From Enterobacteriaceae bacterium UBA7338 (GTDB lineage: Bacteria; Pseudomonadota; Gammaproteobacteria; Enterobacterales; Enterobacteriaceae), in the NCBI GenBank assembly GCA_002480085.1, contig DKPJ01000011.1, positions 745,037 to 809,036 of the forward strand: a stretch of 64,000 nucleotides of DNA, read 5' to 3'. The notes beneath the pieces are model-generated. The model saw only the letters and a list, made by a program, of their open reading frames with translations, searched no databases and was not told the origin of the DNA. The translations under genes and the position numbers were made by a program. Below, piece after piece: positions 8,926 through 18,100 of this stretch. Each line of letters starts with the position of its first letter. Positions within the stretch are counted from its first letter, which is position 1.

Positions 8926-9108
8926 CTATTTTCGCTCGTTCAGCAAGGCCTCTACCTCTTTGTCCGCCTTGATGTTGATGTCATGCTCAATCTTCACGTT
9001 CATATTGATGGTGATCGGCTCCTTTGGGGCGGCTACTTCTATGCGCGGCGTGCAGCCGCTCAGGATCAGCAGAAGCAGCAGGGCAAAAGAGGCATTGAGG
9101 GTTTTCAT
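8926..9108 (-). CDS. ynbE: Outer-membrane lipoprotein YnbE
   Basis: Small lipoprotein of 60 residues with an LSGC lipobox at about residue 18. The block CTPRIEVAAPKEPITINMNV is the same as in E. coli YnbE. In E. coli, YnbE in the outer membrane and YdbH in the inner membrane are reported to form an intermembrane bridge that supports phospholipid transport, redundantly with TamB and YhdP. The start overlaps the ydbH stop by one base (TAATG), which points to translational coupling. The usual third gene of this operon, ydbL, is not found downstream. Confidence 0.95.
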   Translation of the reverse strand: MKTLNASFALLLLLILSGCTPRIEVAAPKEPITINMNVKIEHDINIKADKEVEALLNERK

Positions 9109-11741
9109 TATTTTTCCTTACATCCCCGATCGGCTGAGCAGCCCGGCAGCGCCGCGTGCTGTTCAAGCCATGTCTCTACGTTGTCGCCGTAGCGCAGGCT
9201 GCGCCACAGGGTGAATACGTTTTCTTCATGATGGTAGTTGAGATTCACGGTGTTGCGCTTCCCCTCGGCGTAGCTGGTACCGTGCAGCGTCGCCTGAAGC
9301 GTCAGCTCACCCTGATTGTCGAGGTTGAGCGTAGTCCACGATCGCGAGATCTCCATATAGCGCAGCCAGTTGATAGCCGCCCCCGCCGCGATATTCTTCT
9401 TTGCCAGCGCGTCGGCGGTATCATTATCAAGACGCAGCGTCAGCGCGGCGGGGCTATTGAGCCAGCCATCTTTAATCAGCCACTTATCATGCTCAAGCCA
9501 CAGCGGCAGCGCGCCATTGATCGGCCCGGAGAGCGCAACCTGCTTCGGATGCAGGGCGGTAATCAGCTCGCTTGAGGAGATATGTTGCAGGCGCAGCAGC
9601 GCGGCATCATGCTGGGGCATCCGCAGCTGCTTCATGGTCACTTTCCCCCCCAGCAGATCGACGCTGATGTCGCTAAGCAGCAGCGGATTATCCTCGCGCC
9701 AGGGGTAGGATCCCTGCAAATCGGCGGTAAAGTTACGCGCGGTCACCTGGTTGCTAATCTCAGCAATGCGCAGCGACACCGGCCCGCGCGTGCCAAACTG
9801 CCAGCCCGCCTCGCTAAAGCGGAAAGGTAAGATAAAATCGACGCCGTTGAATTTATTATCGGGGAGCCAGGCGCTACCCTGGCGGATCGCGCCGTGACCA
9901 CCAGCTTCAAACCCCTGATCCGCCGCAGCGGAGAAAGCAATCTGGGCATAGAGTTCGCCGTCGCGCAGATCCATCTTCCAGTCGGGCGGCACAAGCGGCT
10001 GAAAAACGCTTAGCGGCTGACGCGGCCACCAGGCCAGACCCCGCAGGCGCTCCCCGTCCCAGCGACCATTGACCCGTACCGGACCGATCGCCGCTGCATG
10101 AAGATCGCCTTTAAACTGGAATTGAGTCGGTTCGCTGCCCTCGACGCTGAACTTAAGCGTTGAGGGAGGTAAAGCTCCGCCGCCGTTGAGAGAGGTCTCT
10201 TGGGCGTCCAGCGCCAGCGCGCCGCTAAAGTGCGGATGCTGCGGATCCCGCGACCAGCGAACAGGCGTGTCGAGCACCATTCTCGGCTGGCGTACCTGTA
10301 ATGTCCCATACTGCAACTTGTCGAAACCGGTAGAGAGATCCGTCAGGACGATCTCGCTATCGCGCCACTCTCCCCGGCCCTTAACGTCCCAGCGCGCCTG
10401 CATGGGGGTAAAATTGCCGTCGCCCCAGTAGGCCCACTGCCACAGCCCGTTGTCCGGCAGAAAATTCTGCGCGCGGCCATCGAGGTGCAGGACAAAATCA
10501 CCCAGCTGCGCCTCATGCGCCCGTAAAATAGCCTGTAGCCGCCCGTCAATCCCCTGGCGGGTCAGCGTGACGCCAGCCAGCGGCCAGCGCACCTCATCGA
10601 TATTCAGGGAGTCAATCACTCGCCCTCGGGAGCGCAGCAGCGCGCCGGGAGAGAAGCGCAGCTGCGGCTCGGCCAGCGAACCGGTTAACTGGGCTGGCAG
10701 CATGGCGTAGAAGATCAGATCCCCCTGCTTCGCCTCGCCGGTGAGCTGGAGCGGCATCGCGCTCTCCCGCATGCTCAAGCGCCCCGGCCCAAAACTTAGC
10801 ACCGCGTTGCCCTTGCCGGCCTGCCCCTGGGTTAGCACGTTCAGCCGACCGCTAATTTCGCTCTTCTCCAGCCCCTGCTGCCAGTTTTTCACCCGCAGGC
10901 CAACGCGCCCGCTCAGAGGAAGACCCGCCTGATAGGGCCACTGCCAGCGGCCATCGCTTATCGTCAGCTGCTGGCGGGTCACCTGCCAGGGCAGATCCAG
11001 CAAAGGATCGGGGTTATCCCGGGCCATGAGAATCAGCTGCCCTGAGTTATTCTGCCACTCCAGCTCGGCATCAACGCCGGAGGGGACCTGCGGCAGGCTG
11101 AGCGTCGCCGTGGCCCGCCCGTTAACCGGTGCACCGGCGGGCAGACGTGGCAGGGTAAATGCCCCCGACAGCGCGATCGGCGGCTGACCGTCGAGCAGGG
11201 AGAGCGCCAGCTCGTTGAGCGTTAACGCCTGCCCGCGCAGGGTGGCATCAAGCGTAAGCCGATCGCCGTGATAGCGAAGCTGCTGAACCTTCGGCGTTAA
11301 CGCGAGAGATAGCGCTCCCTCCCACGCCTGAAAAGGTGACACTGTCACCCGCTTAGCGTTGACCCACGCGTAGGGTAGCATGGCCTGCCACTCGGCCAGG
11401 GTACGCGGCGCGGCGGTTGAAGGTTTAGTTGCGGGGAGTTTCTCCAGGCAGGTCTGATTGAGATCGACCGCGTCGATTGTTACCTGCCAGCGGCTGGGAT
11501 GGGTGATCTCTGCGTTCTGGATCCACGCCAGGGGGCAATCGCCCACCAGATAACGCAGATCGGGGATCTGTAGCGCGTGCCGGGTGAGGCGTGGGCTGGC
11601 ATCCAGCATAATACGGGTACCTGCGGGCAACCAGATACCCGCAAGCCCCGGCAGCCACTGGGCGAGCGTAAGCAGCAGCGTCAGCGGCAGCAGAACCAAC
11701 AACAGGAGAAGCGCAATGGCGGCTTTGTATCTACCCTTCAT
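9108..11741 (-). CDS. ydbH: AsmA-like intermembrane phospholipid transport protein YdbH
   Basis: Large AsmA-like protein of 877 residues, close to the 879 of E. coli YdbH. A single N-terminal membrane anchor (about residues 7-30) is followed by a long beta-rich periplasmic part; LAGIWLPAGTRI and ALQIPDLRYLVGDC match the E. coli protein. Family members TamB, YhdP and YdbH form a hydrophobic groove that carries phospholipids to the outer membrane. The ATG at 11741 is preferred to one 14 codons upstream because it places the membrane helix at the N-terminus, as in E. coli. It is coupled to ynbE. Confidence 0.93.
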   Translation of the reverse strand: MKGRYKAAIALLLLLVLLPLTLLLTLAQWLPGLAGIWLPAGTRIMLDASPRLTRHALQIPDLRYLVGDCPLAWIQNAEITHPSRWQVTIDAVDLNQTCLEKLPATKPSTAAPRTLAEWQAMLPYAWVNAKRVTVSPFQAWEGALSLALTPKVQQLRYHGDRLTLDATLRGQALTLNELALSLLDGQPPIALSGAFTLPRLPAGAPVNGRATATLSLPQVPSGVDAELEWQNNSGQLILMARDNPDPLLDLPWQVTRQQLTISDGRWQWPYQAGLPLSGRVGLRVKNWQQGLEKSEISGRLNVLTQGQAGKGNAVLSFGPGRLSMRESAMPLQLTGEAKQGDLIFYAMLPAQLTGSLAEPQLRFSPGALLRSRGRVIDSLNIDEVRWPLAGVTLTRQGIDGRLQAILRAHEAQLGDFVLHLDGRAQNFLPDNGLWQWAYWGDGNFTPMQARWDVKGRGEWRDSEIVLTDLSTGFDKLQYGTLQVRQPRMVLDTPVRWSRDPQHPHFSGALALDAQETSLNGGGALPPSTLKFSVEGSEPTQFQFKGDLHAAAIGPVRVNGRWDGERLRGLAWWPRQPLSVFQPLVPPDWKMDLRDGELYAQIAFSAAADQGFEAGGHGAIRQGSAWLPDNKFNGVDFILPFRFSEAGWQFGTRGPVSLRIAEISNQVTARNFTADLQGSYPWREDNPLLLSDISVDLLGGKVTMKQLRMPQHDAALLRLQHISSSELITALHPKQVALSGPINGALPLWLEHDKWLIKDGWLNSPAALTLRLDNDTADALAKKNIAAGAAINWLRYMEISRSWTTLNLDNQGELTLQATLHGTSYAEGKRNTVNLNYHHEENVFTLWRSLRYGDNVETWLEQHAALPGCSADRGCKEK

Positions 11742-11830
11742 GGGCGAGTCAGCGTCCCGCAAAGTAAACCATACTGACGCCATTGTGCCACGTTAAGCTG
11801 TTGATTACATACTATCAACAACCCTTACTT

Positions 11831-12481
11831 TTAGTGGTGCAGCATCTCGTCTACAACCTGCTCTTTGCTGAGCTGATATGGATAGTAGGTCGGCCAGTTA
11901 TCCATCTCCTTCAGCAGCGCCTCCTGAGAGGTATTGCCCATAAAGATATGGAAGTGCGCTGACTTGCGTGGGGCGATAGTGTGATCGCTGAACTGCACGA
12001 ACTTCGGCGCGCTGCTGTTAGCGTCTTTACACTCAAACAGATAGCGCACGCCTTTTTTACCGGAGGCGTAGGTGAGGATCTTATAGCCCGCTGATTCGTA
12101 CTTACAGCTGCTTACCTTGTCGCCGGTATGAAACTCCATTACGCCGTTCTCAATGCCCAGCGTATCAACGTCGGTAAGATACCCTTTGCGGTAGTACTCT
12201 TTAATCTCATCAGCCGTTTTGCTCTTATCTTTCTCCGCTTTCTTTTTGAAAACCGGATCGAGATCGCCGCTGAGCAGATAGGGGTAGATGGACTGCCACA
12301 TGCCGTCCCAGTCGCTCAGCTCGCGCGCTTTAACATCTTTATCATCAAATTCGCCCTCGGCGGCTTTTTGCTCCAGCGCCGTCAGCGGTTTGCCGTGCGA
12401 ATGGTGACCGTGCGCCAGCGCCTGCCCACCGATCAGTAACGTTCCCAGAGCGACTGCAAGTTTTCCAAAGTTGTTAGCCAA
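11831..12481 (-). CDS. zinT: Periplasmic zinc/cadmium-binding protein ZinT
   Basis: Periplasmic metal-binding protein of 216 residues. It has a signal peptide ending ALA, the N-terminal His loop HGHHSHGK, and the lipocalin-like domain with SDHTIAPRKSAHFHIF, whose His residues bind zinc. ZinT passes zinc to ZnuA under deficiency and is strongly induced by zinc starvation. The gene has its own Zur box 30 bp upstream and is divergent from ldhA. In E. coli K-12 zinT (yodA) is elsewhere on the chromosome, so its position next to ldhA is a lineage-specific arrangement. Confidence 0.95.
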   Translation of the reverse strand: MANNFGKLAVALGTLLIGGQALAHGHHSHGKPLTALEQKAAEGEFDDKDVKARELSDWDGMWQSIYPYLLSGDLDPVFKKKAEKDKSKTADEIKEYYRKGYLTDVDTLGIENGVMEFHTGDKVSSCKYESAGYKILTYASGKKGVRYLFECKDANSSAPKFVQFSDHTIAPRKSAHFHIFMGNTSQEALLKEMDNWPTYYPYQLSKEQVVDEMLHH

Positions 12482-12510
12482 AATAATACCCTCAGTCCAT
12501 GTTAAGATTT

Positions 12511-12533
12511 GAAATGTTATAATATAACATAAA
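12511..12533 (-). promoter_or_regulatory. Zur box of zinT
   Basis: The palindrome begins GAAATGTTATAATATAACAT, matching the enterobacterial Zur consensus except at its last few bases. It sits 30 bp upstream of the zinT start, as expected for a zinc-repressed promoter. Confidence 0.88.
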
Positions 12534-12571
12534 CGACATCAATTCTTATGTTAAGAAGTTTTGTAAATGGC

Positions 12572-12577
12572 TATAAT
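12572..12577 (+). promoter_or_regulatory. Possible ldhA -10 element
   Basis: A consensus TATAAT lies 27 bp before the ldhA start. The region 15-17 bp upstream (TTAAGA) is only a weak -35. Confidence 0.4.
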
Positions 12578-12604
12578 TACTCCTAAATCACTGGAGAACA
12601 GCCT

Positions 12605-13594
12605 ATGAAACTCGCGGTATACAGCACCAAGCAGTACGATAAAAAGTACCTGCAACAGGTTAACGAGAGCTATCAATACGATCTGGAATTTTTCGACTTT
12701 CTGTTAACGGAAAAAACTGCGAAAACGGCCCACGGCTGCGACGGGGTGTGCATCTTTGTTAATGATGATGGCAGCCGTCCGGTGCTGGAAGAGTTAAAGA
12801 AGCACGGGGTTAAGTTTATCGCCCTGCGCTGCGCCGGGTTTAATAACGTCGATCTCGACGCGGCAAAAGAGCTGGGACTGCGCGTGGTGCGCGTTCCGGC
12901 CTACTCCCCGGAAGCGGTGGCCGAACACGCCGTCGGCATGATGATGACCCTTAACCGTCGTATCCACCGCGCCTACCAGCGTACCCGCGACGCTAACTTC
13001 TCGCTGGAGGGGCTGACCGGCTTCACCATGCACGGTAAAACCGCAGGCGTCATTGGCACCGGGAAAATTGGCATCGCCGCCCTGCGTATTCTGAAAGGGT
13101 TTGGTATGCGCCTGCTGGCGTCCGATCCCTACCCGAGCGCGGCTGCGCTGGAGCTGGGCGTCGAGTATGTCGATCTGCCGACGCTGTTTGCCAGTGCCGA
13201 CGTGATCACCCTGCACTGTCCGCTGATGGAAGATAACTACCATCTGCTTAACCGCGACGCCTTTGCCCAGATGAAGGATGGCGTGATGATCATCAACACC
13301 AGCCGCGGCGGCCTGATCGACTCCCAGGCGGCCATTGAAGCGCTGAAGACACAGAAGATCGGCGCGCTGGGTATGGACGTGTATGAGAACGAACGCGATC
13401 TCTTCTTTGAAGATAAGTCGAACGACGTTATCCAGGATGATATTTTCCGCCGCCTCTCCGCCTGCCATAACGTGCTGTTCACCGGTCACCAGGCGTTTTT
13501 AACTGCCGAAGCGCTGATCAGTATCTCGCAAACCACGCTGGAGAACCTGCGCCAGCTGGACAACGACGAGGCCTGCCCTAACGCGCTGGTCTAG
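12605..13594 (+). CDS. ldhA: D-lactate dehydrogenase, fermentative
   Basis: NAD-dependent D-lactate dehydrogenase of 329 residues, the same length as E. coli LdhA. It reduces pyruvate to D-lactate in mixed-acid fermentation in the cytoplasm. The Rossmann motif is GVIGTGKIG, the NAD-binding signature is HCPLMEDNYHLLN and the catalytic His is in TGHQAFLT near the C-terminus. GGAGAA provides the ribosome-binding site. A perfect hairpin follows the stop. Downstream are hslJ and, convergently, the ydbJ-type gene, the same neighbours as in E. coli. Confidence 0.97.
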   Translation: MKLAVYSTKQYDKKYLQQVNESYQYDLEFFDFLLTEKTAKTAHGCDGVCIFVNDDGSRPVLEELKKHGVKFIALRCAGFNNVDLDAAKELGLRVVRVPAYSPEAVAEHAVGMMMTLNRRIHRAYQRTRDANFSLEGLTGFTMHGKTAGVIGTGKIGIAALRILKGFGMRLLASDPYPSAAALELGVEYVDLPTLFASADVITLHCPLMEDNYHLLNRDAFAQMKDGVMIINTSRGGLIDSQAAIEALKTQKIGALGMDVYENERDLFFEDKSNDVIQDDIFRRLSACHNVLFTGHQAFLTAEALISISQTTLENLRQLDNDEACPNALV

Positions 13595-13610
13595 ATGTGA
13601 TAAGAGGTGC

Positions 13611-13637
13611 CTCCCTCCGCCAGCGGAGGGAGTTTCA
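13611..13637 (+). terminator. Terminator hairpin after ldhA
   Basis: A perfect 10-bp stem (CTCCCTCCGC / GCGGAGGGAG) with a two-base CA spacer begins 16 bases after the ldhA stop and is followed by a short TTT. The tract is short, but the stem strength makes termination or 3'-end protection likely. Confidence 0.6.
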
Positions 13638-13710
13638 GACTATCCCGCAAGACATCCCCCACCATACTGATAAAATAGAATTTACCATGGAGAATTTTCA
13701 GGGAATCGTT

Positions 13711-14133
13711 ATGAAAAGAGTGATTGCATTAACCGCGCTGTGCGTTCTGCTGGCAGGCTGCGTGCGTGACGGAAAGGTCTCCGTGACCAGCGAGCAGCTT
13801 ATCGGGCACCGTTTCGTATTGGAAAACGTCAACGGCAAGGCGGTCGCGCCAGGCGAAAATCCACCTGAGCTGCGTTTCGGAGAGAAAATGGCGATCTCCG
13901 GCAGCATGTGCAACCGCTTCTCTGGCCAGGCAAAGCTCTCCAGCGGTGAGCTGACGGCAAAAGAGCTGGTGATGACCCGCATGGCCTGTGTCGATCCGCA
14001 GCGTAGCGAACTCGACAACGTTATTGGCTCCCTGCTCAAAGAGGGCGCGCAGGTCGATCTTACCGATAGCCAGCTGACGCTGACCTCGGCGGACCAGACC
14101 CTGATTTATAAGCTGGCTGACGCGGCACAGTAA
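13711..14133 (+). CDS. hslJ: Heat-inducible META-domain lipoprotein HslJ
   Basis: Outer-membrane lipoprotein of 140 residues, the same length as E. coli HslJ. The lipobox is LLAGC at about residue 17. The META domain follows, with the conserved FGEKMAISGSMCNRFSG segment and ELVMTRMACVDPQ. HslJ is heat-inducible and linked to novobiocin resistance in E. coli. The start at 13711 is chosen because it places the signal peptide at the N-terminus; the open frame extends 38 codons upstream without one. The stop directly abuts the stop of the convergent downstream gene. Confidence 0.95.
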   Translation: MKRVIALTALCVLLAGCVRDGKVSVTSEQLIGHRFVLENVNGKAVAPGENPPELRFGEKMAISGSMCNRFSGQAKLSSGELTAKELVMTRMACVDPQRSELDNVIGSLLKEGAQVDLTDSQLTLTSADQTLIYKLADAAQ

Positions 14134-14400
14134 TCAGTAGCTGCCGCAGGTGCCCGTGGCAAGAGATTGTTCGCTACAGCGTTTACCGTTAGGCAGTGCA
14201 CACATACCCGTGGCGGAGCCATCCAGCTGGCGGGCAATGGAGAGCGAACCGCCAATCATAGCGCAGTTGGCTTGACCCGTACTGGACATCGCGGCCTTCA
14301 GACCCGGCGCAACGTGTGCTGCCGTGGCCTGCTGTACAGGCTCACTGCTACATGCCGAAAGTAACCATACGGCACACCCTACCCATAACGCTGTACGCAT
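14134..14400 (-). CDS. ydbJ: DUF333 lipoprotein (YdbJ-like)
   Basis: Small lipoprotein of 88 residues with a lipobox (LLSAC, about residue 17) and the DUF333 motif (NCAMIGGSLS, then LPNGKRCSEQSLATGTCGSY). This matches the YdbJ lipoprotein found between hslJ and nifJ in E. coli. Four conserved Cys after the lipidated one suggest disulfides in the periplasm. The function is unknown. It is convergent with hslJ with no spacing between stop codons. Confidence 0.88.
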   Translation of the reverse strand: MRTALWVGCAVWLLSACSSEPVQQATAAHVAPGLKAAMSSTGQANCAMIGGSLSIARQLDGSATGMCALPNGKRCSEQSLATGTCGSY

Positions 14401-14487
14401 CTCTTCTCCCCCTCTGAGTTAACAAAACCTATGCATAATAGGCAGCGTAGCGCCTGACGTCGAGAGGAGGATGCGGGTTTTCTGTCC

Positions 14488-14521
14488 GGCATAGCGTTTT
14501 TTACCACTCTGGCGCTATGCC
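14488..14521. repeat. Inverted repeat in the ydbJ-nifJ gap
   Basis: Arms GGCATAGCG and CGCTATGCC (9 bp, perfect) are separated by 16 bases. It lies 20 bases beyond the stop of the frameshifted zinc-ribbon ORF and may be its transcript end, though no T-run follows on the minus strand. Confidence 0.5.
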
Positions 14522-14540
14522 ACAGGTTTGATGAAGCCGT

Positions 14541-14754
14541 TTACGCCGAGGTGCGTAGATCCAGCGCTACATGGGCAGCGGAGAGAGGTGCTGAGACGTT
14601 ATCCAGGATGACCATGGATGATTTACAAAAAATACATTTTGCGCCGAAGGGATTGGCTTCGCTAACATCAAAATGTGAGGTTCTGTATTGTGACCCATGA
14701 CAGCATGGGCAGCGGAAATGAATGTGATTAGTAATAATAGTATCCTTTTTTCAT
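14541..14754 (-). pseudogene. Frameshifted zinc-ribbon small protein
   Basis: Reading the minus strand from 14738 gives 65 codons with clear protein character: HFRCPCCHGSQYRTSHFDV, then AKCIFCKSSM, a CxCC...CxxC zinc-ribbon pattern like those of Ogr/Delta-type phage regulators. This frame has no normal start; its first codons are ATT ATT. An ATG with a lysine run lies at 14754 but is +1 out of frame, because six A residues follow it where five would give a continuous frame beginning MKKDTIITNHIHF. The gene is therefore a pseudogene, a sequencing indel, or a gene read by +1 frameshifting, slippage or an ATT start. The function is unknown; no enterobacterial homologue was searched. Confidence 0.55.
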
Positions 14755-15161
14755 AATTATGCTCAACGAGGGCTGACCGTCTGGGCCTGCCTTAACCCGC
14801 TGATTCCCATTACAAGTATAGCGGTCGTTATCGTATTCGCAGAGAAAGATGCAGAGAAAGTTACAGGCTGACTAGATTTTCTATCAGCGGGGAAAACATC
14901 TACAGGGAAATATCAGAAGATACAAACAGTGAGAGGGTTTCGTAGAGTACAAAGATAGTTTCAGTGCTACATCGTTAGGCTATTAACGCATGATTATCCG
15001 TACAGTGCAAGGGGTAAATTGAAAATAGTTTCGCAGTGCTACGTACGGGAAAATGGTGCTCGACATTTTGCGATATCTTCACTTTCAGATCAAAAACCGC
15101 TCCTGGACGGCTGTCTATACTGGAGTGAGAGAGTGAACATTTACGCAATGAGAGCAAACCT

Positions 15162-18100
15162 ATGATCACAGTTGATGGTAATGGCGCGGTCGCCTCGGTG
15201 GCGTTCCGGACCAGCGAAGTTATCGCCATATACCCGATTACCCCCAGCTCAACGATGGCCGAGCAGGCGGATGCCTGGGCCGGCAACGGGCTGAAAAACG
15301 TCTGGGGCGATACGCCTCGGGTGGTGGAGATGCAGTCCGAAGCCGGCGCGATTGCCGCCGTGCACGGCGCGCTACAGACCGGGGCGCTCTCGACCTCCTT
15401 CACGTCGTCGCAGGGCCTGCTGCTGATGATCCCGACCCTCTACAAGCTGGCGGGTCAGCTGACGCCCTTTGTCCTGCACGTTGCTGCCCGCACCGTTGCC
15501 ACCCACGCGCTCTCTATCTTTGGCGATCACTCCGACGTGATGGCCGTGCGCCAGACCGGCTGCGCCATGCTCTGTGCAGGCAGCGTCCAGGAGGCGCAGG
15601 ATTTTGCGCTGATCTCCCACGTTGCCACCCTGAAGAGCCGGGTGCCCTTTATTCACTTCTTTGACGGCTTCCGCACCTCGCATGAGATCAACAAAATTGT
15701 GCCGCTGGCTGACGAGACCATCCGCAGCATGCTGCCCGTCGATGAGATCGCTGCCCATCGCGCTCGCGCTCTGAACCCCGACCACCCGGTAATTCGCGGC
15801 ACCTCTGCTAACCCGGATACCTACTTCCAGTCTCGCGAGGCCACCAACCCATGGTACAACGCGGTTTACGACCACGTTGAACAGGCAATGGATGACTTTG
15901 CCCAAGCCACTGGCCGCCGCTATCAGCCGTTTGAGTACTACGGCCATCCGCAGGCGGAACGGGTGATTGTGATTATGGGTTCTGCAATCGGCACCTGCGA
16001 AGAGGTGGTTGACGAGCTGCTAACCCGCAATGAGAAGGTCGGCGTGCTGAAGGTACGCCTCTACCGCCCCTTCTCGGCACAGCATCTGCTGGCCGCGCTG
16101 CCGCAGAGCGCCCAGCGCATTGCCGTGCTGGATCGCACCAAAGAGCCAGGCGCGCAGGCGGAGCCGCTCTATCTGGATATCATGACCGCACTGGCGGAGG
16201 CTTTTAACCAGGGCGAGCGCGACACGCTGCCCCGCGTGATCGGCGGGCGCTACGGACTCTCCTCGAAGGAGTTTGGTCCGGAGTGCGTGCTGGCTATCTT
16301 TAACGAGCTGCGTGCGGAGAAGCCCAGGCCGCGCTTTACCGTCGGCATCTATGATGACGTTACCAACCTCTCCCTGCCGCTGCCGGAGAATACCCTGCCC
16401 TCCGGCGCGAAGCTTGAGGCGCTCTTCTACGGCCTGGGCAGCGATGGCAGCGTCTCGGCGACCAAAAACAATATCAAAATTATCGGCAACGCCACGCCGT
16501 GGTATGCCCAGGGCTATTTCGTCTACGACTCGAAAAAAGCGGGCGGCCTGACGGTCTCCCATCTGCGGGTCAGCGAGCAGCCGATCCGCTCCGCCTATCT
16601 GATCTCGCAGGCGGATTTTGTTGGCTGCCACCAGCTACAGTTTATCGATAAGTACCAGATGGCCGAGCGCCTGAAACCCGGCGGTATATTCCTGCTGAAT
16701 ACGCCCTACAGCGCCGACGAGGTCTGGGCGCGGCTGCCGCAGGAGGTGCAGGCGGTGCTGAACCAGAAGCAGGCCCGCTTCTATATTATCAACGCGGCGA
16801 AGATTGCCCGGGAATGCGGCCTGGCGGCGCGAATCAACACCGTTATGCAGATGGCGTTTTTCCATCTGACGCAGATTTTACCCGGCGATACCGCGTTAGC
16901 CGCGTTGCAGGGTGCCATTGCCAAAAGCTACAGCAGCAAAGGCCAGGAGCTGGTCGAGCGTAACTGGCAGGCGCTGGCGCTGGCCCGCGAATCGCTGTTT
17001 GAAGTGCCGCTGGAGGAGGTCAACGCCGCCAGCCCGTACCGCCCGCCGGTGGTCAGCGACGCCGCGCCAGACTTTGTGAAAACCGTCACCGCCGCGATGC
17101 TGGCCGGGCTGGGCGATGCGCTGCCGGTCTCCGCCCTGCCGCCGGATGGCACCTGGCCGATGGGCACCACCCGCTGGGAAAAACGCAATATTGCCGAAGC
17201 GATCCCTATCTGGAAGCCGGAGATCTGTACCCAGTGTAACCACTGCGTGGCCGCCTGCCCGCACTCCGCTATTCGCGCGAAAGTGGTCTCCCCTGAGGCG
17301 CTGGAGAACGCCCCGGCATCGCTGCAGTCGCTGGACGTTAAATCCCGCGATATGCGCGGCCAGAAGTACGTCCTGCAGGTCGCGCCGGAGGACTGCACCG
17401 GCTGTAACCTCTGCGTAGAGGTGTGCCCGGCTAAAGATCGCCAGAACCCGGAGATCAAGGCCATCAATATGATGTCGCGCCTTGAGCACGTAGAGGAGGA
17501 GAAGGTTAACTATGACTTCTTCCTCGGCCTGCCGGAGATCGATCGCAGCAAGCTGGAGCGTATCGACATTCGCACCTCGCAGCTGATCACCCCGCTGTTT
17601 GAGTACTCCGGAGCCTGCTCCGGCTGCGGCGAAACGCCTTATATCAAGCTGCTAACCCAGCTCTACGGCGACCGGATGCTGATTGCCAACGCCACCGGCT
17701 GCTCCTCGATCTACGGCGGCAACCTGCCCTCTACCCCCTACACCACCGACGCCAACGGGCGTGGTCCGGCGTGGGCTAACTCGCTGTTTGAGGACAACGC
17801 AGAGTTCGGGCTGGGCTTCCGTCTCACCGTTGACCAGCATCGCCAGCGGGTGATGCGCCTGCTGGAGACCTTTTCCGAGGCGATCCCGGCCGAGCTTAAC
17901 GCGGCGCTGCATGCGGAGGCGACACCGGAGGTCCGTCGGGAACAGGTTGCCGCCCTGCGCCAGCACCTCACCGGCGTGGCGGGAGCCGAAGAGCTGCTGA
18001 CGGATGCCGATGCGCTGGTAGAGAAATCTATCTGGCTGATCGGCGGCGACGGCTGGGCCTACGACATTGGCTTCGGCGGACTGGATCACGTCCTGAGCCT

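Larger units (their letters stand above)
14401..15161. other. 761-bp intergenic region before nifJ
   Basis: This long gap contains a 9-bp inverted repeat at 14488-14521, a frameshifted zinc-ribbon reading frame on the minus strand (14541-14754), and presumably the nifJ promoter near its right end. Two imperfect direct repeats of about 20 bp (ATAGTTTC(G)CAGTGCTAC) begin near 14956 and 15024. I see no other coding signal. Confidence 0.6.

Noticed and set aside
14958..15045. Imperfect direct repeats (ATAGTTTC...CAGTGCTAC) upstream of nifJ
   Set aside because: They are short and not symmetric, and I cannot connect them with a known regulator; listed only as part of the intergenic entry.
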